From assembly GCF_004343585.1 (NCBI RefSeq), contig NZ_SLYW01000001.1, positions 1,116,001 through 1,180,000 of the forward strand: a DNA stretch of 64,000 nt, written 5' to 3'. A program made the position numbers and the translations under genes. This document shows, one piece after another, positions 33,999 to 44,915 of this stretch; positions within the stretch are counted from its first letter, which is position 1, and each line of letters opens with the position of its first letter. The stretch is from Neorhizobium sp. JUb45 (GTDB lineage Bacteria > Pseudomonadota > Alphaproteobacteria > Rhizobiales > Rhizobiaceae). A model generated the notes under the pieces. The model searched no databases, was not told the origin of the DNA, and worked only from the letters and a program-made list of their open reading frames with translations.

Positions 33999-34253
33999 TC
34001 AGGCTTTGGCGCTGCCGCGGCGATGGATGGCGCGGGCGGCGAAAAAGCCGCCAACCAGCGCCAGCACCACGGACATGGTGACGTTCTTGACGCCATTATC
34101 CTTGGTGATGGCGCGAACCTGTACCGAACCCGGCTGCGGGGCGGCCGGGGCGCTGCCGCCACCGATCAACAGGGCGCTTGCGAAAAACACGACAACGGCG
34201 ACGGCCGCGCCGCCGAGAAGGGCGCGCGGGTTCTTGAACAGGCTGGTGCTCAC
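33999..34253 (-). CDS. Small membrane protein, unknown function
   Basis: The 84-residue protein has two hydrophobic segments, ALLGGAAVAVVVFFASALLIGG at the N terminus (22 residues, noted as residues 11-32) and MSVVLALVGGFFAARAI near the end, joined by a polar loop. It starts with GTG 34253, with AGAGGAAA upstream, and has its own terminator. I recognise no family. The 340 bp upstream (34254-34595) contain no convincing gene. Confidence 0.65.
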   Translation of the reverse strand: MSTSLFKNPRALLGGAAVAVVVFFASALLIGGGSAPAAPQPGSVQVRAITKDNGVKNVTMSVVLALVGGFFAARAIHRRGSAKA

Positions 34254-34595
34254 TGGGGTATTTCCTCTTGCATGCTTTTGATTATCGAAAGCCGACCACG
34301 CTCACGCGATGCGAAGAACGGGACACGTGGACGACCGCAGGCGCGACATAGGTCACGATGCAGAGCGGGCAATGAAAAGATTGGGATTTTTGCGAAATAG
34401 GGGAAATTTCCCCTGAGGTGCGCGCATTGTCTGAAGTGCGTTACAGACAGCCAGATCGACTTGCCGCGTGAACAGCATCTCGCGCGTTTTTTGAAATATT
34501 CAATTGCTCATCGACTGGCGTTTGAGCGCGTCGCGATGTTTGGTGTCAATTGACTGTACTCAGGCGCAGCAAGGTAATAACCGTGCGGCGAGGCC

Positions 34596-34820
34596 TTATT
34601 TGGATGCGGTACGCTTTTTCGCCTTGGGTGCGGCTGCGTGTTTGGCAGCGGCTTCTTCCTCGGTCTGCGCGAGGCGCATGGCGCGCAATTTTTCGGTTTT
34701 CTTCTCGCGTGCAGTCACTTCGGCATCGAGAATGTCGCGCACCACGGAATTGGTCTGCGCTGCTTTCTGCTGGGCGGAGAGTTTTGCCGGCTTGAGGATC
34801 TGGTCTTTTGTCTCAGTCAT
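34596..34820 (-). CDS. Small basic helical protein, unknown function
   Basis: The 74-residue protein is mostly charged helix: QKAAQTNSVVRDILDAEVTAREKKTEKLRAMRLAQTEEEA in its middle (residues about 18-56), then an Ala/Lys-rich tail ending KAKKRTASK. ATG 34820 has GGGAGAACGGC upstream and gives a plausible protein, whereas the frame from 35057 runs antisense-like through the rpsU downstream region. The Lys-rich tail hints at nucleic-acid contact. It lies downstream of rpsU on the same strand. Confidence 0.7.
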   Translation of the reverse strand: MTETKDQILKPAKLSAQQKAAQTNSVVRDILDAEVTAREKKTEKLRAMRLAQTEEEAAAKHAAAPKAKKRTASK

Positions 34821-34875
34821 GCCGTTCTCCCGGTTTCGTGCCTGAAGCGATGATCCGCCGGTACGATGGATGTGG

Positions 34876-34902
34876 GCGCGCGGCGGAAAGCCGCGCGGCG
34901 CA
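34876..34902 (-). terminator. Very GC-rich hairpin downstream of rpsU
   Basis: CGCGCGGC pairs with GCCGCGCG around a five-base loop, extended by GC pairs, 10 bp after the rpsU stop. There is no T run, so it may act as an RNA-stabilising stem or partial terminator before the next gene. Confidence 0.5.
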
Positions 34903-34911
34903 CAATCGACT

Positions 34912-35163
34912 TTATCCGCGAGCAGGAGCGCGCGCGATAACTTTCTTCTTCGGGGCCGGCAGAAGACCTTCGCGCTGGGCCTGCTTGCGGGCCAGCTTGC
35001 GGGAACGACGAATAGCCTCAGCCTTTTCGCGAGCGCGCTTTTCCGAAGGCTTCTCAAAAGCCTGGCGAGCCTTCATTTCGCGGAATACGCCTTCGCGCTG
35101 CAGCTTCTTCTTGAGCACGCGCAGTGCCTGTTCGACGTTGTTGTCCCTGACGAGTACTTGCAA
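34912..35163 (-). CDS. rpsU: 30S ribosomal protein S21
   Basis: S21 sits in the small subunit near the anti-Shine-Dalgarno end of 16S rRNA. The sequence [24 protein letters not shown] at residues 2-25 is the family signature, followed by the Arg/Lys-rich tail. I start it at TTG 35163, where the canonical MQVLVRDNN begins and GGAGAA stands at correct spacing. The 36 extra N-terminal residues of the longer frame are not part of S21. At 83 residues it has the usual extended alphaproteobacterial tail. Confidence 0.93.
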   Translation of the reverse strand: MQVLVRDNNVEQALRVLKKKLQREGVFREMKARQAFEKPSEKRAREKAEAIRRSRKLARKQAQREGLLPAPKKKVIARAPARG

Positions 35164-35360
35164 CAAATTCTCCTTTATGCAGCGGCTTTGCCGCCTGTGC
35201 CTGGTTTCGGTGCCGTCAATTCGGCAATCACGTACGACTGGGATCAGTCGATACCCCATGCAAGCGAAAAACAAAAGGCCGGGAATGACCCCGACCTCTC
35301 ATAATCAACATTACCGCGTGCGTGCCGGTCGAGCCGTGTCACGCGGTTTGATGACAAAAC

Positions 35361-35570
35361 TCAGGCAGCCTGCAGGTTGTCGGCCGAGCTCTTGCCCGAA
35401 CGCTTGTCCTGAACGATTTCGTAAGAGATCTTCTGACCATCGTTGAGGGTGCGCAGACCAGCGCGCTCAACGGCAGAGATGTGTACGAATACGTCCTGGC
35501 CGCCGTTGTCAGGCTGAATGAAGCCAAAGCCCTTGGTGCTGTTGAACCACTTTACGGTACCGGTGTTCAT
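35361..35570 (-). CDS. cspA: Cold-shock-domain protein (CspA family)
   Basis: The 69-residue OB-fold protein has RNP1 (KGFGFIQPD) and RNP2 (VFVHISAV) RNA-binding motifs after the TGTVKWFN start. It binds single-stranded RNA and melts structure; individual members serve cold shock or growth. AAGGAAA precedes the ATG. Upstream, 35571-35760 is a long AT-rich leader, as is common for csp genes regulated at mRNA level. Which rhizobial paralogue this is cannot be told. Confidence 0.93.
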   Translation of the reverse strand: MNTGTVKWFNSTKGFGFIQPDNGGQDVFVHISAVERAGLRTLNDGQKISYEIVQDKRSGKSSADNLQAA

Positions 35571-35840
35571 AACGATTTCCTTTCAATCGCTGTAGATTGC
35601 CGGCCCTAATATCAAGACCGGCGGCGCATCGACTATGAGAGGAGATCGGAAAGAGCCGGTAGGCTTCGGACGAGTCGCTAGCAGAGTACGATTGAAACCC
35701 AAAATAGAGGTTTCCAGAAAGGAGACAAGGGCAGTAAGGAAATAATTATACGAGAAGTTGAGTCTGTTACAATTCAGGGTGATGACGGCTTTTTCCGGGC
35801 AGGTTTTCCCGTTTTGAGGCTTGTTCGAATGTAAAAAATG

Positions 35841-35868
35841 AAAAAAGGCCCGCGCGGGGCGGGCCTTT
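35841..35868 (-). terminator. Rho-independent terminator of gcvTHP
   Basis: On the minus strand GGCCCGCCCC pairs with its complement in GCGCGGGCC and is followed by a TTTTTT run, 23 bp after the gcvP stop. Confidence 0.92.
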
Positions 35869-35891
35869 CGTTGGTGTTGACGCTATCGCGG

Positions 35892-38752
<2,861 letters not shown>

Positions 38753-38756
<4 letters not shown>

Positions 38757-39115
38757 CCGATGAGGTCCTTGTAGGCGGCTTCGTCCATCAGGCTGTCGAT
38801 ATCGGAGACGTTCTTGAGCTTGAGCTTGAAGAACCATGCGGAGCCTTCAGGCTCGGAATTGACCAGCGACGGATCATCGACGATCGCCTGGTTGACTTCG
38901 ACGACTTCGCCATCGAGCGGCGAATACACGTCGGAGGCGGCCTTGACGCTTTCGACGGTGGCGGCATTGCCGTCCTTGGTGAGTTCGGCGCCCACTTCCG
39001 GCAGTTCAACGAATACGAGATCGCCGAGCTGGTCGGCGGCGTGCTGGGTGATGCCGACGGTGGCGACATCGCCTTCGAGTTTCAGCCATTCGTGTTCGGC
39101 GGTAAATTTCAGCAT
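38753..39115 (-). CDS. gcvH: Glycine cleavage system H protein
   Basis: This 120-residue lipoyl carrier shuttles the aminomethyl group between the P, T and L proteins. The lipoylated Lys is in [13 protein letters not shown] at about residue 60, and [19 protein letters not shown] is the N-terminal fold. GAA YKDLIG-type ending is normal. ATG 39115 has GGGAGGAC upstream; the longer frame from 39244 runs through a repeat element. It is translationally coupled to gcvP. lipB in this window may be relevant to its lipoylation. Confidence 0.97.
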
Positions 39116-39171
39116 TGGGAGGACCTCTCTGGAAGGGAATGGGTGATTGTTGTTGTATTGGAGTGGGGGGA

Positions 39172-39348
39172 AAGTCCCCCTCTGGCCTGCCGGCCATCTC
39201 CCCCACAAGGGGGGAGAAAAATCGTGGCGCCCCTCTGCGCCCAATCAAGGCGTCGCGGGAATTGCGAGGTGAATTGTCGTGCTCGCCGCTGGCCGCTGGT
39301 TCTCTCCCCCCTCGTGGGGGAGATGGCCGGCAGGCCAGAGGGGGTATG
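39172..39348. repeat. RIME-like inverted repeat between gcvT and gcvH
   Basis: Two arms of about 43 bases, 39176-39219 and 39302-39345, are reverse complements of each other with a single mismatch inside the arm core. Each arm has inner palindromes: GCCTGCCGGC and CTCCCCC...GGGGGAG. The arms flank about 80 bases. The strings match what I know of Rhizobium-specific intergenic mosaic elements (RIME1), short non-coding palindromic repeats scattered in rhizobial chromosomes. It lies between two genes of one operon, so it is transcribed and would fold strongly in the mRNA. Confidence 0.82.
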
Positions 39349-39367
39349 GTCAGGCACGACCGTCATG

Positions 39368-40504
39368 TTACCGCTTGTATGTCGGCGTGATGAACGGCAG
39401 CGTGGCCACTGTCATCGCCAGATATTTGCCGCGAACCTCGGCATAAACCGTGGTGCCGGCAGCGATATGCGACACCGGAAGGTAGCCCATGGCGACCGGG
39501 CCTTCGACGGTCGGGCCAAAGGTGCCCGAGGTGACTTCGCCGAGTTCGGTCTGGCCTTCGGCATCCGCATAAAGCTTGGCATGCGAACGCACCGGAGCCT
39601 TGCCTTCCGGCTTCAGGCCGACGCGGCGGCGGCTGGCGCCGTTGGCCAGTTCGCACAAGATGCGCTCTGCGCCCGGAAAGCCGCCTTCACGGTCGCCGCC
39701 GGCCTTGCGGGCCTTTTGCAACGCCCATTCGAGCGAGGCTTCGATCGGCGAGGTGGTGGTGTCGATGTCGTTTCCGTAGAGACACAAGCCGGCTTCGAGG
39801 CGAAGACTGTCACGCGCGCCGAGGCCGATGGCTTCGCAATCCGGGTGTTCGAGCAGGGCGTTGGCCACCTCGACGGCATGCGCTTCCGGCACGGAAATCT
39901 CAAAACCGTCCTCACCGGAATAACCGGAGCGGGAGATGATGCAGGGCACGTCGTGCAGCGGCACTTCCACCACATCCATGAACTTCATGGCCGACACGCC
40001 GGCCCAGAGTTCGGCCAGAACCGCTTCGGCCCGCGGGCCCTGCAGGGCGATCAAAGCACGGTCATCGAGGAGCGTCACGTCGCAACTGGTCAGGTTCGCC
40101 TTCATATGGGCGACGTCCTGATCCTTGCAGGCGGCGTTGACGACGACCAGCAGATGATCGCCGCGATTGGTGATCATCAGGTCATCGAGAATGCCGCCGT
40201 TTTCATCGGTGAAGAAGCCGTAACGCTGGCGACCTTCCTTTAAACCGAGAATATCGACCGGAACCAGCTTTTCGAGCGCAAGTGCTGCATCGGTGTAAAC
40301 GCCGGACTTGGCCTTCACGATGACCTGGCCCATGTGGGAGACGTCGAACAGGCCGGCGGCAGCGCGGGTGTGAAGGTGTTCCTTCATGACGCCCAGCGGA
40401 TACTGGACGGGCATGTCGTAACCGGCAAACGGCACCATTTTTGCGCCGAGCGAGACATGCAATGCATGCAGCGGGGTGATGTTCAGAACTGCTTGATCGT
40501 CCAA
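39368..40504 (-). CDS. gcvT: Aminomethyltransferase, glycine cleavage T protein
   Basis: The T protein releases ammonia and passes the methylene group to tetrahydrofolate. The 378-residue protein has LFDVSHMGQV, the folate-binding Asp region GILDDLMITNRG, RSGYSGEDGFE, LGARDSLRLEAG and a C-terminal barrel with EVTSGTFGPTVEGPVAMGY. It starts with TTG 40504, which has GGAGG eight bases upstream. It is the first gene after the tandem glycine riboswitch and is separated from gcvH by a RIME-like repeat. Confidence 0.96.
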   Translation of the reverse strand: MDDQAVLNITPLHALHVSLGAKMVPFAGYDMPVQYPLGVMKEHLHTRAAAGLFDVSHMGQVIVKAKSGVYTDAALALEKLVPVDILGLKEGRQRYGFFTDENGGILDDLMITNRGDHLLVVVNAACKDQDVAHMKANLTSCDVTLLDDRALIALQGPRAEAVLAELWAGVSAMKFMDVVEVPLHDVPCIISRSGYSGEDGFEISVPEAHAVEVANALLEHPDCEAIGLGARDSLRLEAGLCLYGNDIDTTTSPIEASLEWALQKARKAGGDREGGFPGAERILCELANGASRRRVGLKPEGKAPVRSHAKLYADAEGQTELGEVTSGTFGPTVEGPVAMGYLPVSHIAAGTTVYAEVRGKYLAMTVATLPFITPTYKR

Positions 40505-40587
40505 AAAAGACGCCTCCAGGTTTTTGGGTGCGCCTGAAAACAGGTCGCACGCCGGCTCAGATCAGGGCGCGGTTCCGCGCCGGTTTC

Positions 40588-40752
40588 GAGCCCCCTCTGT
40601 CCTTTTCGCCTGAGATTGTTATCCCTTCGGCGAGCCCCCGGTTAAACGGTTGCTTCTCTCCAGAGTTCCTGCAGTCTTCCCGTGGTCCTTTTGCCTGAGA
40701 GTTTCCGGGGCGGTTGCTCCTTCGGCTCCGCACTGAAGCGGTTTCTCCCTAC
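40588..40752 (-). promoter_or_regulatory. Tandem glycine riboswitch
   Basis: On the minus strand two similar aptamers follow one another. The first (about 40752-40683) begins GGGAGAAACCGC and holds GGAGC..A.CCGCC and CTCTCAGGCAAAAGGAC. The second (about 40680-40588) holds TCTGGAGAGAAGC and ATCTCAGGCGAAAAGGACAG. These are the conserved cores of glycine aptamers, whose tandem form binds glycine and turns on gcv genes. The gcvT start lies about 85 bp downstream. The GCGCGG/CCGCGC hairpin just after it (about 40566-40581) may be part of the expression platform. Confidence 0.95.
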
Positions 40753-40840
40753 GGGTCGATCGGCATTATCGATGAAGCCATAGGCTTGGCAAGTGGCAAA
40801 GGTCGCAACGAGCGAATTATTTGTCGCGGTGCGATAACAT

Positions 40841-40855
40841 TTCCACGGAGTGGAA
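40841..40855. promoter_or_regulatory. Palindrome upstream of a small secreted protein gene
   Basis: TTCCACGGAGTGGAA is a perfect palindrome with a three-base centre, flanked by AACAT and CATTT. It lies 65 bp upstream of the gene at 40920 and 88 bp above the glycine riboswitch. It could be an operator; no regulator is identified. Confidence 0.35.
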
Positions 40856-40919
40856 CATTTCGGCGGTCGCAGGCATTGAGGCCAAATTGCTGCTCAACTG
40901 ATTTCAGAAGGGGAATTCC

Positions 40920-41180
40920 ATGCCACGTTTCCTGACCGTTCCGGCCATCCTGACTGCCGCCATCGTCTTGCCGGCCTTGTTGCCGGTAAAAGCGCAGGCC
41001 GCCGATATGATGCGCTGGCAGGAGCCGCCGCGCACGAAAACCGTTCGCCCGCACAAGCAGCGACATGTGGTGCGCACGAGCTATCGCGAGGCTTACGGCT
41101 ATGAGTGCGAGTATCTGCGCATCGACTACAGGGAAGGGCGGCGCGAGATCGTGCGCAATTGTCACCGGCCGGTGTTTTGA
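40920..41180 (+). CDS. Small secreted protein, unknown function
   Basis: The 86-residue protein has a clear Sec signal peptide (MPRFLTVPAILTAA... VKAQAA) and a basic mature part of about 58 residues with two Cys (YECEYLRI, RNCHRPVF) that could form a disulphide in the periplasm. AGAAGGGG precedes the ATG. No family is recognised with certainty, though similar short Arg-rich exported proteins are common in rhizobia. It stands alone. Confidence 0.7.
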   Translation: MPRFLTVPAILTAAIVLPALLPVKAQAADMMRWQEPPRTKTVRPHKQRHVVRTSYREAYGYECEYLRIDYREGRREIVRNCHRPVF

Positions 41181-41251
41181 GGCGGGCCGAGTTTCGTCTC
41201 TTTCTTCATCCTCGCCCGTGTGGCGGGGATGAAAGGTAGGCAAAAAACGTT

Positions 41252-41530
41252 CTACTCGTCCAGTTCGCGGTAGGCGGCAGCGACATGTTCGTAGGTTGTT
41301 TGCTGTTGCTGCGGCGGGCGATCCGAGATCATCACGTCCACGGAAATATTGGCGGCAGGGATCAGGCCCGGTTCCTCGATTTCACCCACATTCTGGGCGC
41401 GGCGCAGGTTACGGTCGGCATCCTTCTGAGTGCGCCTGACCTGTTCCTTGGAGCCGACGTGATGGATCACGCGCACATTTTCCAGCGCATAAGCGGCAAA
41501 ATTGGCATTGACTGGCACGACGGTGGACAT
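41252..41530 (-). CDS. Hypothetical protein
   Basis: The 92-residue protein starts at ATG 41530 with GGGAGTTC upstream. It is soluble and charged, with a middle segment SKEQVRRTQKDADRNLRRAQ likely to be helical and a Gln run (PPQQQQTT) near the end. I recognise no domain. It is divergent from crcB, and its frame has the codon usage of the neighbours, so I accept it as real. Confidence 0.65.
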   Translation of the reverse strand: MSTVVPVNANFAAYALENVRVIHHVGSKEQVRRTQKDADRNLRRAQNVGEIEEPGLIPAANISVDVMISDRPPQQQQTTYEHVAAAYRELDE

Positions 41531-41646
41531 GACGCTTGAACTCCCTGTGGGTGAAAACGTATGCTCGACCTCTTGGTTCCCCATTAAGCGGTGATATCGC
41601 ATTTTAGCGAATCCCCGCTTTTCTAGTGTTTTATCAGGATTTTGAC

Positions 41647-42024
41647 GTGAATTCCATGCTTCTCGTGGCCGTTGGTGGTGCCGTCGGTTCGGTGTTCCGA
41701 TACCTTGTCGGATTATGGGCCGTACGTCTGTTCGGTCCGGCCTTTCCGTGGGGCACGCTGGCGATCAATGTTGCCGGATCGTTTGCCATCGGTCTTTTTC
41801 TGGAAATGATCCTGCGCCGTTTCGGCGGCTCGGCGGAAATGCGGCTTCTGCTGATGACCGGGCTCTGCGGTGGTTTTACCACCTTCTCCTCCTTCTCGCT
41901 GGATTTCGTCGGACTGGTGGAACGCGGCGCCATGCCGATGGCATTGGTATATGTGGCGGCGAGTGTGATCCTGTCGATTGGTGCGACATTTCTGGGTCTG
42001 TTCATCGGCCGCATGGCGTTTTGA
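41647..42024 (+). CDS. crcB: Fluoride exporter CrcB (Fluc)
   Basis: The 125-residue protein has four membrane spans and the Fluc signatures: GGAVGSVFRYLVG, FPWGTLAINVAGSFAIG and GLCGGFTTFSSFSLD, with the Asn and Phe residues lining the fluoride pore. It works as an antiparallel dimer. GTG 41647 has AGGA at good spacing; ATG 41656 is an alternative and the frame from 41626 is less likely. I looked for a fluoride riboswitch upstream and did not see one. Confidence 0.95.
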   Translation: MNSMLLVAVGGAVGSVFRYLVGLWAVRLFGPAFPWGTLAINVAGSFAIGLFLEMILRRFGGSAEMRLLLMTGLCGGFTTFSSFSLDFVGLVERGAMPMALVYVAASVILSIGATFLGLFIGRMAF

Positions 42025-42127
42025 ACGGGCCTGAAGTCGATTTGCACTTCCGTTAGGGGCGCCTGATGCTCTAAAGGCTGGCTCAAAGGCCGCGTTCGGC
42101 TGCAAAAAATTACAAGAAAGAGTTCCG

Positions 42128-43117
42128 ATGGCAGGCATCGAGCATATCTCCGTCGAGGCGGACGAAGCGGGCATGCGCCTCGACCGCTGGTTCAAGACAC
42201 GTTATCCGGGCCTCGGCTTCGGGCCGCTGCAAAAGCTGCTGCGCTCCGGCCAGGTGCGCGTCGATGGCGGCCGCGTGAAGACCGATACGCGTGTACAGCC
42301 GGGGCAGGTGGTGCGCGTTCCGCCGATGGATACGGATGCCAAGAAGGGCCCGATCGCCGGCAAGGATCTGAAACACAGCAGCGACTACGAGTTGTTGCAG
42401 CGCATGGTGCTGCATGAGGACGACAAGGTGATCGTGCTGAACAAGCCGGCCGGTCTTGCCGTGCAGGGCGGTTCGGGCGTGACGCGTCATATCGACCAGA
42501 TGCTGGACGCCTGGACCAATAACCGGGGCGAAAAGCCGCGTCTGGTGCACCGTCTCGACCGCGACACCTCCGGTGTTCTGGTGATTGCCCGCACCCGTGG
42601 CGCCGCGCAGAAGCTGACGGCCGCTTTTCGCGAACGCGACACAAAGAAGACCTATTGGGCGCTGGTGAAGGGGGTGCCGCGCAAGCGCTCCGACAAGCTT
42701 TCCACATGGCTGGTCAAGGAACAGACGCCGGATGGCGATCGCATGCGTATCGCCAAGCATGGCGAGGAGGACGCCGATCACGCCATTTCCTACTACCGTG
42801 TGCTGGAAACGGCGGCGCAGGCGATGTCATGGCTGGAGATGGAGCCTTATACCGGCCGTACCCACCAGCTGCGCGTACATGCGCTACATATCGGCCACCC
42901 GATCATCGGTGACCCAAAATACCAGGATGACGATATCAACTGGCCATTCCCGGGCGGCATCCAAAAGAAGCTGCACTTGCATGCGCGCCATATCGACATT
43001 CCGCACCCCAATGGTGGCCGCCTGCGGATAACCGCGCCTCTGCCGCCTCATATGGTGCAGAGCTGGAACCTGCTCGGCTTCGACATGGAAAACGGTGCGC
43101 GGGAAGACGACGAATGA
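42128..43117 (+). CDS. rluC: 23S rRNA pseudouridine synthase, RluC-like
   Basis: The 329-residue protein has an N-terminal S4 RNA-binding domain (GMRLDRWFK..YPGL, QVRVDGGRV) and a RluA-type catalytic domain. The active-site motif is HRLDRDTSGVLV with the catalytic Asp. YTGRTHQLRVHALHIGHPI.GD is the second family signature. By length and domain order it fits RluC, which modifies 23S rRNA at three uridines. It overlaps the HAD gene by four bases, forming an operon with it and the ATP12 gene. Confidence 0.92.
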   Translation: MAGIEHISVEADEAGMRLDRWFKTRYPGLGFGPLQKLLRSGQVRVDGGRVKTDTRVQPGQVVRVPPMDTDAKKGPIAGKDLKHSSDYELLQRMVLHEDDKVIVLNKPAGLAVQGGSGVTRHIDQMLDAWTNNRGEKPRLVHRLDRDTSGVLVIARTRGAAQKLTAAFRERDTKKTYWALVKGVPRKRSDKLSTWLVKEQTPDGDRMRIAKHGEEDADHAISYYRVLETAAQAMSWLEMEPYTGRTHQLRVHALHIGHPIIGDPKYQDDDINWPFPGGIQKKLHLHARHIDIPHPNGGRLRITAPLPPHMVQSWNLLGFDMENGAREDDE

Positions 43118-43767
43118 AACTGGTTCTTTTCGATTGCGACGGCACGCTGGTCGATAGCGCCGGCCTGATCCACGAAACCATGCGCCGCACATTTGTGGCG
43201 TTCGGCAAGCCGGAGCCCGCTTTTGAAGAGACCAAGGCGATCATCGGCCTGACGCTCGACATCGCCATTGCCCGCATGCAGGGCAAGCCGCATGCCGACG
43301 ATGAAGCCGTGGCGATGATGGCGCATTACAAATCGCTGTTTTCCGTCGTGCGCGCCGATCTCGACTTCAAGGAGCCGTTGTTTGACGGCATTCGCGAACT
43401 GATCGACACGATCGGCCCGCGTGACGACCTGCTGATCGGTGCTGTGACCGGCAAATCCCGTCGCGGGCTGGATCTCGTGATGTCGACCCACGGGTTCGAC
43501 AAATATTTCGTCGTTGGCCGCACCGCCGACGATTGCCCGTCGAAGCCGCATCCGGCCATGGTGACCGAATGCTGTGACGTGATGGGCGTGGCCCCTGCCG
43601 ATACGCTGGTGATCGGCGATGCCATTTACGATATGCAGATGGCAAAAGCTGCCGGCGCCACCGCGATCGGCGTCGACTGGGGGTATTGCGTCGTGCCCGA
43701 GCTGATTGCCGCCGGCGCAGACCATATCGTCCACCATCCACGCGAATTGCTGCCGCTGATCGGCTGA
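43114..43767 (+). CDS. HAD-IA family hydrolase (phosphoglycolate-phosphatase-like)
   Basis: The 217-residue haloacid-dehalogenase phosphatase has motif I FDCDGTLVDSA, the Thr/Ser of motif II in AVTGKSRRG, Lys in SKPHPAM and motif IV VIGDAIYDM. A helical cap (about residues 16-90) places it in subclass IA. Substrate is likely a small phosphate ester; the specific one is not visible. Its ATG overlaps the rluC stop, and the ATP12 gene follows after nine bases. Confidence 0.92.
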   Translation: MKLVLFDCDGTLVDSAGLIHETMRRTFVAFGKPEPAFEETKAIIGLTLDIAIARMQGKPHADDEAVAMMAHYKSLFSVVRADLDFKEPLFDGIRELIDTIGPRDDLLIGAVTGKSRRGLDLVMSTHGFDKYFVVGRTADDCPSKPHPAMVTECCDVMGVAPADTLVIGDAIYDMQMAKAAGATAIGVDWGYCVVPELIAAGADHIVHHPRELLPLIG

Positions 43768-43776
43768 GGTTATTTT

Positions 43777-44562
43777 ATGCGCGACATTCTTTCCGAGACC
43801 CATATCGACCTCAGCCACGAGGATCCGACGCGTCGGGCGCAGATCCAGATGCACAAGCCGCTGCCAAAACGTTTTTACAAGGAGGTGACGGTTGTTGCCT
43901 CGGACGACGGGCATGCGGTGCATCTGGACGGCAAGGCGGTGAAAACGCCGGCCAAGAACCAGCTCATGGCGCCGACAGAGGCGCTGGCCGCGCTGTTGCG
44001 TGACGAATGGGATGCGCAAACAGACGTGGTCAACCCGGCGACGATGCCGATCACCCGTCTGGTCAACACCGCGATCGACGGCATTGCCACCGACCCGCAG
44101 GCGGTGGTCGAGGACATGCTGCGCTTTTCGGCAAGCGACGCATTGTGCTACCGCGCTGATCAGCCGGAAGGTCTGGTCGAGCGCCAGCGGGCGCAGTGGG
44201 ATCCGGTTCTGGACTGGGCAGCCGATGATCTTGGCGCCCGTTTCATCCTGATCGAAGGCATCATGCCGCAGGAGCAGCCGCGCGACGCGATTTCGGCTTT
44301 TGGCGCACGGCTTCGCAATCACCAGAGCCCGGTGGCGCTGGCGGCGCTGCACACGATCACGTCGCTGACCGGTTCGGCCATTCTGGCGCTGGCCTTTGCC
44401 GAAGGGCGCCTCTCCGTGGACGAGACCTGGGCGCTTGCCCATCTCGACGAGGACTGGACGATCGAGCATTGGGGCACGGACGAGGAAGCGGAAGTGCGCC
44501 GTGCCAAGCGCTACGAGGAGATGAAGGCTGCGGCGCAGAGTTTTGAAGCGCTGAAGTCTTAG
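43777..44562 (+). CDS. ATP12 family F1-ATPase assembly chaperone
   Basis: The 261-residue protein matches the ATP12 family found in mitochondria and alphaproteobacteria, which chaperones the F1 alpha subunit. LPKRFYKEVTV, LDGKAVKTPAKNQL, W.AQTDVVNPATMP.TRL and ALAFAEGRLSVDETWALAHLDEDWQ-type (EDWTIEHWG) are family strings. Its stop codon TAG is formed inside the first bases of a repeat element, so the repeat may have set the present C terminus. It is the last gene of the rluC operon. Confidence 0.92.
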   Translation: MRDILSETHIDLSHEDPTRRAQIQMHKPLPKRFYKEVTVVASDDGHAVHLDGKAVKTPAKNQLMAPTEALAALLRDEWDAQTDVVNPATMPITRLVNTAIDGIATDPQAVVEDMLRFSASDALCYRADQPEGLVERQRAQWDPVLDWAADDLGARFILIEGIMPQEQPRDAISAFGARLRNHQSPVALAALHTITSLTGSAILALAFAEGRLSVDETWALAHLDEDWTIEHWGTDEEAEVRRAKRYEEMKAAAQSFEALKS

Positions 44563-44835
44563 AGCGGTTCATTGCTAAATGGAATCGGTTCTGTTGGCTC
44601 AAACGGAGTCGGATGGTCGCATGGCTGGCGCGCGTCGTAGCCACAGCATACGGCCAAGCCGGCCATGCGATCAGACGGCCCGTTTCAGCCAACCCGAAGG
44701 GCCGGGCATCTTTCCGCCGGGATCAGCGGCGATCGGCTCGCACGTACCTTAGGGTATGCACTTCGCCAATCGCCACTGCCCCGACGAAAACCTGCTCCGG
44801 CAGAACCGCTTCCATTTAACAATGAACCGCTCTAA
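44559..44835. repeat. MITE-like element with terminal inverted repeats
   Basis: The ends, 44559-44584 and 44810-44835, are inverted repeats of 26 bases beginning TTAGAGCGGTTCATTG with one mismatch (GCTAAAT versus GTTAAAT). Weaker pairing continues inward for another dozen bases (CGGTTCTG). Repeats opening with GAGCGGTTCA are familiar in Rhizobiaceae intergenic regions. The 277-bp body has no transposase. Two short frames inside it are not supported. The left end supplies the stop codon of the ATP12 gene. Confidence 0.75.
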
Positions 44836-44915
44836 ATCCGGCGCTCCGTATTTAACCGAATTCTAACCCTGATAGCGGATCATTCCGGACACGTCGTCAT
44901 CCGGGCTCTGTATCC

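Noticed and set aside
39006..39366. Short open frames through the RIME-like element on both strands
   Set aside because: They arise from the palindromic repeat and contain Pro/Arg/Gly runs without ribosome sites. The gcvH and gcvT starts are well supported without them.
41531..41646. Possible fluoride riboswitch upstream of crcB
   Set aside because: The gap between the divergent genes is short and lacks the conserved aptamer strings.
44613..44819. Short open frame inside the MITE-like repeat
   Set aside because: It lies wholly within the non-coding body of the repeat, has no ribosome site and shows Arg/Thr/Ser-rich noise. The opposite-strand frame is equally weak.
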